Assembly (NCBI GenBank): GCA_047495785.1
Contig: JBLDXI010000026.1
Coordinates: 806,001-870,000 of the forward strand
Direction: 5' to 3'
DNA: 64,000 bases
Origin: Lepidodermella squamata
Taxonomy: Eukaryota; Gastrotricha
A program made the position numbers and the translations under genes. Each line of letters begins with the position of its first letter. Position 1 is the first letter of the stretch. Below the pieces are notes generated by a model. It was not told where the DNA came from, made no database searches, and saw nothing but the letters and a program-made list of their open reading frames with translations. Below are positions 34,560 through 46,482 of the stretch, piece after piece.

Positions 34560-35696
34560 ATGGCGACAAATTCACCAAACAACAATTCCTTGTTCAACTC
34601 ATCAAGTGTAGCCTGCTTGCAGCCTATACCCGCATCATCTGCTCCTTTGAAAGTCGATATTTTCAGCTACTTCATACCTGTTCTATACCTAATCGGAGCT
34701 TCAGGCAATGCGATCAGTTTCCTAATCCTAAGGGACCACAAAGTTTTCAAGTCACCGACCTACATCTACCTGCTTTTCATCGGCGTATTTCAATTTCTGT
34801 CCTTGACGGGCCATGCGTCATTTTACACCTTTAAAAATCACCTCCAACCGCGATTAGGCTGGGCCAAACCGACATTGACCTATTTAATATGGCCAATTTT
34901 CAACTGGGCCTGTACTCAATCGGTTGTTTTCACGGTGGCTTACAGTGTTGATCGGTATTACTTGGTAACTCGAGGCGTTCACGATACGGCTATTCACCTC
35001 ATTTACGAAACACGAAAAAACACTCGAAACTCGTGTCTTGTCTTGATGGCAGTAGTAACAATTTTGAATCTACCGAGAATGGCAACTTTCGACTCCCCAA
35101 AAAACAAGACGTTATGTGGGAAAGACAGAAAACCAGATGACTGGGATTGGGAATACTACCTCCGAATTTATACGTTCATAAGATTTGGTGTCTTCAATAT
35201 CGGTGAGATCGATTTCGAATGTTTGATTGATCAGATTTATGAAGTTTTATACAGGTTGCATCGTAGCTTTGATTGCTTTCAATTCCTTACTTATCGTGGC
35301 TGTGTTCCGGTCTGGTTCGAATTTCGGCAAAAATGACGCTAAAAAGCATAGGCTAACTTGCATACTTATTGCAGCAACCTTTACCACAATTACCGGGGAA
35401 ATACCGGTGAGATGATTAACTTATATTTAATTTGAATTAAATTAAATTTTTATTCCAATTAGCTGGCCTTATTCAACCCGGTAACTAAATCCTTAGTTTG
35501 GGATCGATATGGAATGTTGACCCCGGTGGCGATGCGAATTGTTAATGTGATAGCAATGGCTGCTGGTTACTTTGAAAACAGTTCGAATTTTTTCATTTAC
35601 CTGATAGGGAATCGCAAATTCCGCGTCGAATTTCAAAAGAAAATTGCGTCAGTGATAGGCATCTTTGCGGCGTGCCGAAGCTCAAGTAATGCATAA
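34560..35696 (+). CDS. Class A GPCR, FMRFamide/peptide-receptor-like, array member 4 (342 aa, 3 exons)
   Basis: Exons 34560-35202, 35255-35406 and 35463-35696 (phases 1 and 0). It shares YFIPVLYLIGASGNAISFLI with member 3 almost exactly. TM3 has QSVVFTVAYSVDRYY, and TM7 has FENSSNFFIYLIGN. The C-terminal tail is shorter than in members 2-3, ending CRSSSNA after the Cys-containing segment. AATAAA at 35768. The N-terminus is Ser/Asn-rich and diverged, as expected for an extracellular region in a recently duplicated receptor. Confidence 0.75.
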
Positions 35697-36763
35697 AGAA
35701 TCGATTCAGCGACATTTGCGAAGTTGGAAGGAAAATGACTTCTGGAATGAATTTGGCTGACTTCGATAATAAAATTATAGGGTTATAAATATTTCAACAT
35801 ACTCCAGCACTCAATTCCATTATCACACTCTATATTGGCCTATATTGATATTTTTTATTTTAATTCATACCCTAAAAGGTATGGATGCAGGGTGTTCAAG
35901 TAGTAATGAGCTTTCAAGATGTTTTGAAATGGTCAGCACTGCTGTACCTTCGATAGAACTAATAACTAAAGCCGATTTGTTTTGGTTAAAACATCGCTTG
36001 CACTTAGGATGTTCCTATGATAATTTGCAACTTATGACATGGGAATATTATAACTCATCTAATGACCCTCAGTTCCGTAAAAAAATATTCGTATATGTAA
36101 CCAGTCTTGAATAGCCACTCGGTATCGAATCGGAAGACGGTAAACAAATCACATACCGAGTATGCACTTGACATATATATGCAGTTGCTCGGAAATAAGC
36201 TGTACATAAGATTGGTCTAATTAGCAATCTTCCTTCTTCCTTATATTGTTGTCATTGGGACAAGTAAAGGTGGAGAATGTGTGAAATTTAAAAAGGACTA
36301 CCTAAGATGTTTTTAAGATCTTGTTTTTAAATTTCAGCCTCGAGGCCTACAATGAATATGCGGAAAAGATTTGGAAAGCAATTTTATCAATAGCCAAGAG
36401 TTCATTCACGTCCGGACCCGAGTGTCGGAAAACCTAAATCAAGGCTCTATCTATTTTCTCTTCGTGATATCCATTTTCTCCTCATGATTTTCAGTTTGTC
36501 CTAACTTCTAAGAAGCACTTATAAAAATTGAAAAAAATCATGTTATATGCGCGTATTTTGTTTTTTAATTTTCTGAGTACACATACGCGTCCTTAGTCAG
36601 CGACTCTATTTCTGGCCTCCGGACTTTAAATCCCGCACACTCCAGCCCTAGATTAACCAATTTAATAAAGATAAAACTCATCAGTTGGCCCATTACCCAT
36701 TAGGATGGTACCAGGCTGCTCATTTTCTATATTTTTCATTTGAAATCTCAAGATTTTTCAAAG
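35697..36763. other. Intergenic; 3' part is a duplicated upstream region of the class C receptors
   Basis: The stretch from about 36406 resembles the region upstream of the second intronless class C gene (from about 43635). Both contain GTGTCGGAAAA and GGCCTCCGGACTT in the same order, so the duplication included the promoter. A Cys-containing frame at 35881-36114 (+) begins with an ATG but I could not attach further exons or a signal peptide. Confidence 0.4.
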
Positions 36764-39139
36764 ATGAAGTTTACCTTGCCTGTGATACTATGTTTTGCCG
36801 TCACGATGGCGAAACGGGATACCAAACTGGTAATACCTGCTTTGATGCCTGTAAATGCCCAGGGTGTCCTAGGAATGCCCGCCTGTTACGCAGCCATGCG
36901 GGTCGTAACAGATCTTGTCAACGAGAGCCCCGATATTCTGCCCGATTATCGCCTGGAAGTTCAACCTATGGACGAAGGAGCAAATGCAGTCATGGCCTCG
37001 CGAAATATTTTCCCATTTGTTCGAAAATTCGAAGAGACCAGAAATCCTAACATCACTTTATCACCCATCGTCCTAGGTCCGACTGTCGCCTGCCAAAGCG
37101 TGACCTTCGCCGCCAAGAAATTAGGGCTATATCACTACTCTCAATCCTGCAATGGACCTTATTTGGTGGCTCGGAAGAATCTCTACACTAACCTGTATCG
37201 ATTCCTAATGCCGTCTGAATGGAATAAGGCTACAGCGATTTTGTTCCAGCTCAAAATCGGAGGTTGGCGACAGGCTGGAATTCTGACTAGCAACGTTAAT
37301 ATCAACGATTTCATCAATGCTCAGTCCTTACTCGGTCTATCAAACGTTAATGGCGTTGATATTGTCTCTTTCGAGATGGACGATGGTTCGATAGCGGATG
37401 AGACCATCCTTGCTATAAAGAAAAGCCAGGCTAGGGTGGTTACTCTGGTCCTATCGAGCGTTCAAAGCTGCTTGGCTTTCCTTTGTAAAACCCATCGATT
37501 CGGTATCAGAGCCCCTCAATACGCCTTCATTCTGCCATTCAGCTGTTTCTCCCCTCCAAATAGCCCATCCATAGCCTTTCCACCTCAATGTACGCGAGAA
37601 ATGTTGTATGACCAGATGAAAATCACGATTTGGTACGGGCTGTATCGTGGGACGATGCAGACGACTGAAACTACGTCATTAGGACTCGATTCAAGGGCAT
37701 TCACCCGAAGGATTGAGCAGGTTTTGAATTCGACTCGAGCTCCAGATGACGATAATCGACCGATTTGCTACGACATAGCCATGGCAGCTGTGATCACCTT
37801 AAATAACAGTGAAACTGAGCTTCGAAACCGGCACAACAAGTCTCTGAAAGACTTCTCCCTATCCCCAGATATTGTCTCAAACGTCGTCAATGAAACTTCG
37901 ACCAAGCTGGATGTGACAGGTTTCCGAATCGGGAAGCTGAAGTGGACGTCAGATCTCGAAGTTCTGAATGATCAGATTCTATTCGGGCAGTGGGATTTCT
38001 CGACTTCGGACATTCGAATGCTGTACAAGTTCCAACTGAAAGATGGAGCTTCGCCTATGCTGCTAGACTCTTTTGTCATGACCGAGTTCAAGAAACCAGT
38101 TTGGGCGACTAAATCCGGGTTACCACCTAAGGACCTATCCCAAGTCCTGTTCATACCGAAAAACTGTCCGAAACCAGCGTATGGCTCAATAACTGCATTA
38201 GCGATAATTGCAGCGATCGCTCAATCGATCCAAGCTACGTTTTGCGTGAAAAATCACGTGAAAGAAAGATTCTTCATACTCGCAATTTTTCTCGGCTGTA
38301 TCGTCTTAAATATGGCGGGTTTGATCCTAGTACTTGGCAATGAATTTTTCCAATTCGCCGAGTGTAAATTGCGAGTAGTCCTTACTACAATAGGACTCAC
38401 CCTAATCGATATAGGCCTGCTTAGCCGAGTGATTGATTTTGTGTACTACAAGAATTTAAAAACTCGACGAAACCCTAATGTCGCTGCGACAAAAGCAAGC
38501 GTTATTGGGACAAATAATTCGACCAATCGGCGATTATCTGTCGTATCCGGAAACCATCGTCGTAGCTCAATTATCTCGTCAACTCTGGTAACACCGAGAG
38601 CTACTTACAGAATATTGAAGTCCACCATTTTGTTTTCGATTTTCTTGGCTTTGAATTGTGCAATTCTTGTGGTTTGGCAGGGTGGCGTTGATCCAGTTGT
38701 TTTAACTCCGCAATCGTCGCCGCCACTTTATGACGAAAATTCGGACAGCTATTTCAGTTTCACCAGTTATTCTTGCCGATCGACTTATTTTGAATTTTGG
38801 CTCGGAGCTTTGCTGGCACTCCATGGCATTGTTTTGTTTTCGTCCTGCTTTTACGCCTATCGATTGGGCCACCTGGTAATTTCGTCCGAAATGGCGGCAG
38901 AAGCGAAAGCGCTGAAATTAGCTGTTGTGAATGTTACAGTCATGTTTTTCGCAACTGTTTTGCTTCTGATAATTTTTGCGTCTTCTGATCAGCCGGCTTG
39001 GGTGCCTAACGTCGTCCTAGCTGTTTCGGACCTGGCACTGTCAATAATTACATCTTCATTATTGTCATTTTTCATGATCAAAAATTCAACGGTTCAGGTG
39101 GCGGAAGAACACCATAAGCGAAGCACCTCCATTTCTTAA
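36764..39139 (+). CDS. Intronless class C GPCR, GABA-B-receptor-like, copy 1 (791 aa)
   Basis: Single open frame. I take the ATG at 36764, giving signal peptide MKFTLPVILCFAVTMA. Residues about 20-465 form a Venus-flytrap ligand domain (LVIPALMPVN at the start, ILFQLKIGGWRQAGIL mid-domain, many Cys). TM1 begins near residue 472 (ITALAIIAAIAQSI), and seven hydrophobic segments end near 770. There is no Cys-rich linker. Loop 2 is Ser/Arg-rich and the last extracellular loop contains SFTSYSCRSTYFEFWLGALL. The plan is that of GABA-B-type class C receptors. It is paired with a 777-aa copy at 44149; the second flytrap lobe is almost identical and the membrane domain much less so. AATAAA at 39252. 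Ligand unknown. Confidence 0.7.
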   Translation: MKFTLPVILCFAVTMAKRDTKLVIPALMPVNAQGVLGMPACYAAMRVVTDLVNESPDILPDYRLEVQPMDEGANAVMASRNIFPFVRKFEETRNPNITLSPIVLGPTVACQSVTFAAKKLGLYHYSQSCNGPYLVARKNLYTNLYRFLMPSEWNKATAILFQLKIGGWRQAGILTSNVNINDFINAQSLLGLSNVNGVDIVSFEMDDGSIADETILAIKKSQARVVTLVLSSVQSCLAFLCKTHRFGIRAPQYAFILPFSCFSPPNSPSIAFPPQCTREMLYDQMKITIWYGLYRGTMQTTETTSLGLDSRAFTRRIEQVLNSTRAPDDDNRPICYDIAMAAVITLNNSETELRNRHNKSLKDFSLSPDIVSNVVNETSTKLDVTGFRIGKLKWTSDLEVLNDQILFGQWDFSTSDIRMLYKFQLKDGASPMLLDSFVMTEFKKPVWATKSGLPPKDLSQVLFIPKNCPKPAYGSITALAIIAAIAQSIQATFCVKNHVKERFFILAIFLGCIVLNMAGLILVLGNEFFQFAECKLRVVLTTIGLTLIDIGLLSRVIDFVYYKNLKTRRNPNVAATKASVIGTNNSTNRRLSVVSGNHRRSSIISSTLVTPRATYRILKSTILFSIFLALNCAILVVWQGGVDPVVLTPQSSPPLYDENSDSYFSFTSYSCRSTYFEFWLGALLALHGIVLFSSCFYAYRLGHLVISSEMAAEAKALKLAVVNVTVMFFATVLLLIIFASSDQPAWVPNVVLAVSDLALSIITSSLLSFFMIKNSTVQVAEEHHKRSTSIS

Positions 39140-40411
39140 TTGGTGCCATTTATTTATTGTTTACCTGTCGAGTATCGACTGAAAATAAGCTCACATGAAA
39201 ATAATTGGTGGGTTTTATGGCGATGGGTAATAATAATTTTATGAATTTTTTAATAAAATTCGAACAGTTGTTAAGGAGGTTTTTTTCAACCAAATGTAGT
39301 AGAGAAGGGACACTTCTACCTTTGAGGCTCTAATTCTTATCGAATAGTTGGCAAGATGATAGATAATATCCGATTAATTCTGAAAAATTGCTTGTCCTTC
39401 TGGCTCTCTAGCGACATGAAATTTGAAATTTATCGAATTTTTAAGCGGCCCTTGGCGATTTTTCTAGGGGAAGAGGGATCTATTCGTTAACCCCTGTGTA
39501 GATTCCGATGCTGAATTCGGTTTCGCGTTCGTGCTATTATACTCTAATGCTTATCGTGAAGGAAAAATCGGCCCAAATTGGCAGGTGATTCACCTGAAAA
39601 TACAGGCACACAATCGGGTAACTTGGCGTATAAAAATGCGGGAGCGCAAACATTTATTTTTCTGATTTTCCTCGAAAACACAGGTGACAAGTTCTACAGT
39701 ACCTTATAAAGATAGGGTAGCTTCAAATCGACCTGTATTTTTTCCGAGGTTACAAGGCAGCATTTTGTAAAAGTTTTCTGAAATCGAAGGAAATTAGCAG
39801 GAATTCCAATAAATTTCGAAAAATTGCAAATTTTACTACCTTGGCTAGAATTCGTCACTTCAAAAGGTCACTCACACCCGCAATTTTTGCTAATAAAACC
39901 TAAATAATGACACTATAATGGCGCGTGCCCGAAATCCAGGTCACACCAAGCATTTTCTGGGGTAAAATCTCAAATTGATGGCCCGACGACGTCCTCTTTT
40001 CTTCATTAAGTTCAAATCGTCTTTATTTTTAGATTTTGAACTAGTTCCACAGACAATTTGCAGACAACACCGCACAATGCTTTATGTCCATTATTATGTT
40101 ATGTAACCGGCCGCTTTTCTAAAAATACGACTTGTTAAGAAAAGTGGGCCACATAACAAGCGGCAGCAGGTGAACAATTGATAATAATAATAATAACAAT
40201 AATCGGACAAGCTTTCATGCAACGTCAATAATAAAGCTAATGCGTAATGCTAATAAGAATAACAAGGCCGGAATGTGACCGCACGTGCTCATCCACGACA
40301 GCTATCATCGCTGTTTTCGTTTTGTTTAGTTTTGTTTAACCTCGTAAAATCGAACTCAGCATTATCGAGAGGGTACCGCGGGCTTTGTACGTTAATTTCT
40401 GACTGAAAAAA
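39140..40411. other. Intergenic
   Basis: No exon recognised. It contains a small AAT-type microsatellite near 40175-40205. The last 100 nt should hold the promoter of the six-segment membrane protein gene. Confidence 0.35.
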
Positions 40412-42225
40412 ATGAGCTATTCTGCCAATATTTTTTTCTTCAACCTCACCAATGCTGAGGAATTCTTCGTGAGTCTCGCATTGTCCGTAGCCATTCTTAT
40501 AAATTTGAGTAAGAGCTCTAAAATTTAAATCTTTCGAACTCTTAATTTTAAGATTATTTTTTTATTTTTCAGGTGCGATTGTGGTTTGGGTAATTCACAG
40601 CGTGATTTCGGATAGAAATATCGGCAAATGGACGTCTTCATCGCTGAGCTTATTCTGCCAGGATACAATGTCTTTGAAGTATTACCTAGCGGCAGTTTCC
40701 GGGATTTTCTTGTGTCTATTAATTATTTTAACGTTGAAATCCATCGGAGGTGGCTGGCAATTTTTCATCTCGGACTTGATCGGCGGTATAGCATTCAGTT
40801 TACTAGGTAAGTTTTTTTCTGTTGCTGAGAAATAAAGTCATTTTGATCAACTCGGTCTTCGAAAAATTAAGGCGGGTTTACTTTTGCGGCTTTTCTGCTG
40901 GGACGCAATTGCTGGCTTGTATGAAAATGATTAAAAAAATGGACGCTTCATCATAGCAACCGCTGCCAAGTTGCTAGTCTGTCGAGAAGAACTCGCTTCA
41001 TTAGATACTCATCCCGATCAGAGCGATCGAAGCGGCGTTTTCTCTTGTCAGCGATTTGATGACTCACCGAAAAAAATCGAATTTTCGGGCTGTTATATTT
41101 TAACTTGTTGAATGCAAGAAATCAATCAGTTCCAAATTTAGCGCGTGCGGAAAAATTCTATATTTTTTGTTTGCATAAGGTAAATTTTCCCAAAATTTGC
41201 TATCTCCAGTTTCTCGTTCTCCTTGAAATTGATTTTTTTATTGAAGTGATTAATATCCGATAGCTTTCTTATATTACGCCATCGGCCTTCATTTTTCGAG
41301 CAATATTTCATTCTGTCGAGCCGATATCGATTTCACAAACCATCGATCGTAGTATCGATATCGATAGCGATTTTATCAATCGGGGATTTTTCCGATTTTT
41401 CCAAGCCATTGAAGTCGAGTAAAAAGTTGTAGATGGAGGTAGTTGGAATAAAAAATCCTGTGATCATAGGATGCATCATATCGATCAGGAATATTTTTGC
41501 TTCGAAATCGCCTTTAGTCCGGAAAATCAACTTAAGAAAAGCGTAATATTGGTCGCCATAGGTTCGAAGCTCCCGTTTATTATTTTCTCAATAATTGTAA
41601 TGTAACAGAAATATTCAGTCAAAAATCATGAAGTTGGACTTTGCACGTAGTTAAAAATTTAGCTGATTTTCCGAAGCCGCGATGACCTCTCCTTAGTGTC
41701 ATCAAATTCACTTGTACATCTAGCTATAATTTTGTGATTTCTGATCATTTTTCCATCACAGGTGTATTTCCAACTAATTTCTCCGCCTCAAGTCCGTTGC
41801 TAATGGAATCTAAAAGAAAGACAAACAAGGCGATGGATGAAACCAGTCATGATGACGTCGATTCAAAGTTGGTATTATTCGGCAGAGCTACGGCATTTTC
41901 GAGAGAAACTTCACATTGGATTCATTTGATCGCCGGGCTTGTTGCGCTTCTTGAAATTTTGGCGTCAAACCTAGTTCGAAGCTTCGAAACCGATTCTGCG
42001 CTGCTTCGATTGCTGAGCCTGGTAGCTCTCATTATTTTCGTTACATTTGTTGTCCTGCAAAATTTGCAACTCTTTTTCTACCCGACTGCTGTCGACAGCA
42101 AGCTGCGGGGTAGCTTGTCCTTGGTCAGTATCCTACTTCAAGCTGTTTCCTTCGCGTTATTTGTCAGCAATCGATTGATGATTTTTATTCATGTTACCGC
42201 TATTGATTCCGGTTATTTTGTGTAA
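40412..42225 (+). CDS. Unknown six-segment membrane protein (264 aa, 3 exons)
   Basis: Exons 40412-40508, 40573-40806 and 41762-42225 (phases 1 and 1; 795 nt). The second intron is 955 nt. About six hydrophobic segments are visible, among them LALSVAILINLS at the exon 1-2 junction, LAAVSGIFLCLLIILTL, FFISDLIGGIAFSLL, WIHLIAGLVALLEILA, LSLVALIIFVTFVVLQ and LVSILLQAVSFALFV. A hydrophilic Lys/Asp-rich loop encoded by exon 3 separates segments 3 and 4. No signal peptide. I do not recognise the family. AATAAA at 42235 supports this end. It sits between two near-identical class C receptor genes, so the duplication that produced them spanned or bypassed it. Confidence 0.55.
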
Positions 42226-44148
42226 TTTTATGGTAATAAAAATGATACATAATCTATCGATTTTGATTACGCTTGGTAAGAGAAAAAATTATCTCTAATA
42301 GGATTTTTCACTTATTAATGGGAGATCTACTTTGCGAACTCCGGATTTGAAACCTTGAAGCAATTGATAGTGGAAAGGCTATTTAATCACATTCGGTAAA
42401 TTCCTTTAATATCTGCTGTACAGCCTGATGTTCCAGAAGTTGCGCAACTATTTTTCAATTGTTTGCCAACTTTTTATAGGAAATTCAACTAATTTTCTTA
42501 AATTAAACCTACTGAGAAAAAATTACATCTGTTATCCGCAATGTAGCCGAATGAATAAACATTTAGTGGAGAAAACCCGGAAAACCCCAATGGTAATTGG
42601 TTCGGTAATTTTCGGTATTTGGACCAAATTTCTCCGGACCTTTTTTCATCCCATTACAAGTGACATACTTCATTACTATTCTCGTTGTTTTTTTTTAATT
42701 TTTCTGGCACTTCGTCTCTCATTTTGGATGATAAGCTAACTTGGATGATAAAAATTCATTCTAAATCAGCTGATAAAAATAGTATAGTTTAGCTGTGAAA
42801 AAGCTGCTTGCCACAGCATGATAGGTATTGCTGACTAAAACTGAGCTGGCAAACATTCGAAGGAAAAATATACAAATAAATTTGCAAGTAAATTAGCCAT
42901 CACCTCACCGACCTTGGTCTCAAATTAGAACTTGAAATTGATTGAGATGAGGCTGATTTTTTCAACATTCAAAAAACGTGATGTTTTCTAAAGCAACCCC
43001 ACGTTACGGTAACTTGACCTTTTGAAGAAAAAAAGATCGAGCTCTCATTTACCTCACTCTCATAATTAAAGTTGAGCAGCCGAATAACGGATGAGAGATG
43101 AGAAGATATAAATAATTTGGAATAGCAGACTATCCGTTGATGAATGATCTTCCTAATAAGTATCCAATCAACATCCGTTCTCTGTGCCAATTAAAATTTA
43201 ATTTTGGATTTGAAATTGTTCATTTTAGACAATAAGGGAATATTCGATATCTAGCCATAGAGAAATAAAATCCCCCACCCCCTCCCACCCCCTGTTTAGC
43301 AGAGAGAGCATTTCTCCATGGCTATTGCTATTCCTACGTGCGTGCAATCTGGAGCCACGTTTTGGGATATTAAGGAGGCATTCCGATGTGAAAATATCAT
43401 AAAATATTTGAAATAAAAAGTCTACCTAGAAACTTGCATAGAGCCATAGAGAAATTAAATTTCCCTATAAGGCACAATTTTACCATGCGCTTGTATAGGA
43501 ATAGCCCAAGGGATGGGTCGCCACTTCGGCATTTCAGGTTTAAATTGGGAGAGGACGAAAAACCATTGAATTCTTTTAATTAAACAGCTTTACTATAAAA
43601 GCTGTTTATAAATAGCGACGGTTCCTTTTTCGTCCGACTCAAGAAAGTGTCGGAAAATCGAGTGCCACTATATTGGGTGGCACTGTCTTGGCTCGTGTAG
43701 ATATTAATTTTCTCGTTCATGATCTTCATTTATTAGGTGGTCTTCAGTTCTAAGAGACACTTTCGAAAATTAAAAACGCATGTCTCCTCTAATTTATTTA
43801 ACAAAGTAGTCCGAGGCTGCAGTCCGTCCTTGGTTCAGCAATACTATTTGTGGCCTCCGGACTTGGATTCACGCACAATCCAGCTCAAAATTGGCCATTT
43901 CAATTAGCGAGAAAGCAGACGTAGCACATCTACTTTTTTGAAATTCACATTATATAATTCAGGAAATAATGATGACTGAGTTTGAGACATTTCCTACAAA
44001 ACCCACCGTCGAACTCACGTGCCGTGGGAATTTTAAACATCCGGCTCGTGTTGCCTTTTCATAGGAATAAAAATATTCAATAATTTTTCTTAATTTTCAT
44101 AATTTTTTCCATTTTGAATTTTTAAGATTTTTCGTGAATTTGATTAGG
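42226..44148. other. Intergenic; 3' part duplicated from upstream of the other class C receptor
   Basis: No exon recognised. A C-rich run (CCCCCACCCCCTCCCACCCC) lies at 43272-43291. A short block with CATAGAGAAAT occurs twice (about 43256 and 43444). From about 43635 it resembles the region before 36764. An AG (TTGATTAG) ends at 44147, immediately before the next start. Confidence 0.4.
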
Positions 44149-46482
44149 ATGAAGTTTATATTGCCAGTGATACTTTTATTTACCGCCACGATGGCAAAAC
44201 GGGATACAAAACTGGTAATACCAGCTTTGATGCCTGTAAATGAAAAGGGTGTCCTAGGAATGCCGGCCTGTTACGCAGCCATGCGTGTCGTAACTGATGT
44301 CGTCAATGAAAGCCCCGACATACTAACGGATTATCAACTGGAAATTCAGCCCATCGACGAAGGAGCAAGTGCAGTTATGGCCTCTCGCAATTTCTTCCCG
44401 CTCCTGCGAAAATTCGAGGAAAATAGGTCACCCAATGCCACCTTGGCGCCTATTGTCCTCGGCCCAACTGTCGCCTGCCAAAGTGTCACCTTTGGCCTAA
44501 GAATGACAGGATTCACTGAATTTTCTCAGTCCTGTAACGGTCCTTACCTAGTGGCAAGGAAGAACCTGTTTACTAACCTGTACCGATTCCTAATGCCATC
44601 TGAATGGAATAAGGCTACAGCGATTTTGTTCCAGCTCAAAATCGGAGGTTGGCGCCAGGCTGGAATTCTGACCAATAACATCAACGCAAATGACTATTTG
44701 AATGCCCAATCCTTACTAAGAATGTCATCGGCTAACGGTCTTGATATCGTTTATTACGAAATGGACGATGGCTCGATAACTGATGAAACCATCCTTACCC
44801 TGAAGAGAAGCCAAGCTAGGGTAGTTGCTTTGGTCCTATCGAGTGTCCAAAGTTGCTTGGCTTTCCTTTGTAAAACACATCGATTCGGTATCAGAGCCCC
44901 TCAATACGCCTTCATTCTGCCATTCAGCTGTTTCTCCCCACCAAACAGCCCATCCATAGCTTTTCCACCGCAATGTACACGAGAAATGTTGTATGACCAG
45001 ATGAAAATTACGATTTGGTACGGGCTGTATCGTGGGACGATGCAGACGACTGAAACTACGTCATTAGGCCTCGACTCAAGGGCATTCACCCGAAGGATTG
45101 AGCAGGTTTTGAATTCGACTCGAGCTCCAGATGACGATAATCGACCGATTTGTTATGACGTAGCCATGGCAGCTGTAGTCACCCTGAATAACAGCGAAAG
45201 TGAGCTTCGAAACCGGTACAACAAGTCTCTGAAAGACTTCTCGCTGTCTCCTGATATTGTCTCCAGCGTCGTCAATGAAACCTCGACCAAGCTGGACGTG
45301 ACTGGTTTTCGAATCGGGAAGCTGAAGTGGTCGTCAGACCTTGAAGTCCTAAACGATCAGATTCTATTCGGGCAGTGGGATTTCTCGATTTCGGACATTC
45401 GAATGCTGTACAAGTTCCAGCTGAAAGATGGAGCTTCGCCAATGCTGCTGGACTCTTTCGTCATGACTGAGTTCAAGAAACCAGTCTGGGCGACTAAATC
45501 CGGCTTTCCACCTAAGGACCTATCCCAAGTTCGGTATATACCCGAAAATTGCCCGAAACCTGTCTATAGTGCAATAACTGGTCTCGCAATTTTCGCCTCG
45601 GTTTTCCAAGCAATCAAAGCCAAAATTAGCATGAGGAAAAGTCTAGGAAAGAAGTTTCAACTAATCGTGATATTCGGAGGATGCATTGTCTTGAATTGTG
45701 CTAGTTTGATCCTTGTACTCGGCAACGAATTTTTCCAAGGCGAGGAGTGCAAATTAAGGGTGATCCTAACAACTATTGGCTTCACGTTGATCGACCTCGG
45801 CCTGTTCAATCGAGTCATCGATTTTGTTTACTTCACAAATTTGAACTTAAAGCACCGAAATTCACGCAAAAGCTCCTCGAGGCCAAGCCTGAAATCTCGT
45901 TTCATCAACATTAATAACCAAAACCACCGCGCCTCGATAATGTCCCAAATCACAGGCACCCCTCCAAAATCTGGACTGTGGAAACTGCATACGTTTTGTT
46001 TAATTTTCGGCTTAATAATTGCTTCGATTCTCGTAATATGGTTATCTGGCGTTGATCCTGTCGTCATGGATCGAAAATCCTCGCAACCCATCTACGACGA
46101 TAATTCTGACGGGTACCTGAGTTTCACCAGTTATTCATGCCGTTCTAATTATTTTGAGTACTGGCTCGGAGCTCTGTTGGCTTTGCATACGATACTGCTA
46201 ATTTTAACTTGTTTTTACGCCTATCGTCTGGGTCACCTTTCCATTCCGAGTAGATACGTTCAGGAGGTGAAGGCGGTGAAATTGGCTGTTGTAAATGCGA
46301 CCGTTCTGTTTTTCGCTTCAGTTCTTTTGCTGATTATTTTCGCGTCGTCTGATCAGTCAGGCTGGGTCCCGAATCTAGTACTCTCGGTGTCGGATTTAGC
46401 CATGTCTCTTGCGACAAGCTCATTGATTTTCTTCATAATTATAAGAAGATCAAGCTCCACGGTGAACTTTCCTGAAGATTAA
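44149..46482 (+). CDS. Intronless class C GPCR, GABA-B-receptor-like, copy 2 (777 aa)
   Basis: Single open frame from ATG 44149, signal peptide MKFILPVILLFTATMA. Domains are as in copy 1: flytrap to about residue 463, TM1 near 470 (ITGLAIFASVFQAI), last TM ending near 770. The stretch 44808-45538 is nearly identical in DNA to 37420-38150 of copy 1, whereas the membrane domains share only about two thirds of residues by eye. Its C-terminal tail is short (IRRSSSTVNFPED). An AATAAA is at 46630. Ligand unknown; the two copies probably bind similar ligands in the shared lobe but may couple differently. Confidence 0.7.
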   Translation: MKFILPVILLFTATMAKRDTKLVIPALMPVNEKGVLGMPACYAAMRVVTDVVNESPDILTDYQLEIQPIDEGASAVMASRNFFPLLRKFEENRSPNATLAPIVLGPTVACQSVTFGLRMTGFTEFSQSCNGPYLVARKNLFTNLYRFLMPSEWNKATAILFQLKIGGWRQAGILTNNINANDYLNAQSLLRMSSANGLDIVYYEMDDGSITDETILTLKRSQARVVALVLSSVQSCLAFLCKTHRFGIRAPQYAFILPFSCFSPPNSPSIAFPPQCTREMLYDQMKITIWYGLYRGTMQTTETTSLGLDSRAFTRRIEQVLNSTRAPDDDNRPICYDVAMAAVVTLNNSESELRNRYNKSLKDFSLSPDIVSSVVNETSTKLDVTGFRIGKLKWSSDLEVLNDQILFGQWDFSISDIRMLYKFQLKDGASPMLLDSFVMTEFKKPVWATKSGFPPKDLSQVRYIPENCPKPVYSAITGLAIFASVFQAIKAKISMRKSLGKKFQLIVIFGGCIVLNCASLILVLGNEFFQGEECKLRVILTTIGFTLIDLGLFNRVIDFVYFTNLNLKHRNSRKSSSRPSLKSRFININNQNHRASIMSQITGTPPKSGLWKLHTFCLIFGLIIASILVIWLSGVDPVVMDRKSSQPIYDDNSDGYLSFTSYSCRSNYFEYWLGALLALHTILLILTCFYAYRLGHLSIPSRYVQEVKAVKLAVVNATVLFFASVLLLIIFASSDQSGWVPNLVLSVSDLAMSLATSSLIFFIIIRRSSSTVNFPED

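Noticed and set aside
35881-36431. Possible two-exon small secreted Cys protein
   Set aside because: No donor/acceptor phase joins the two open pieces, and the second lies in a region duplicated upstream of the class C genes, so it is more likely promoter.
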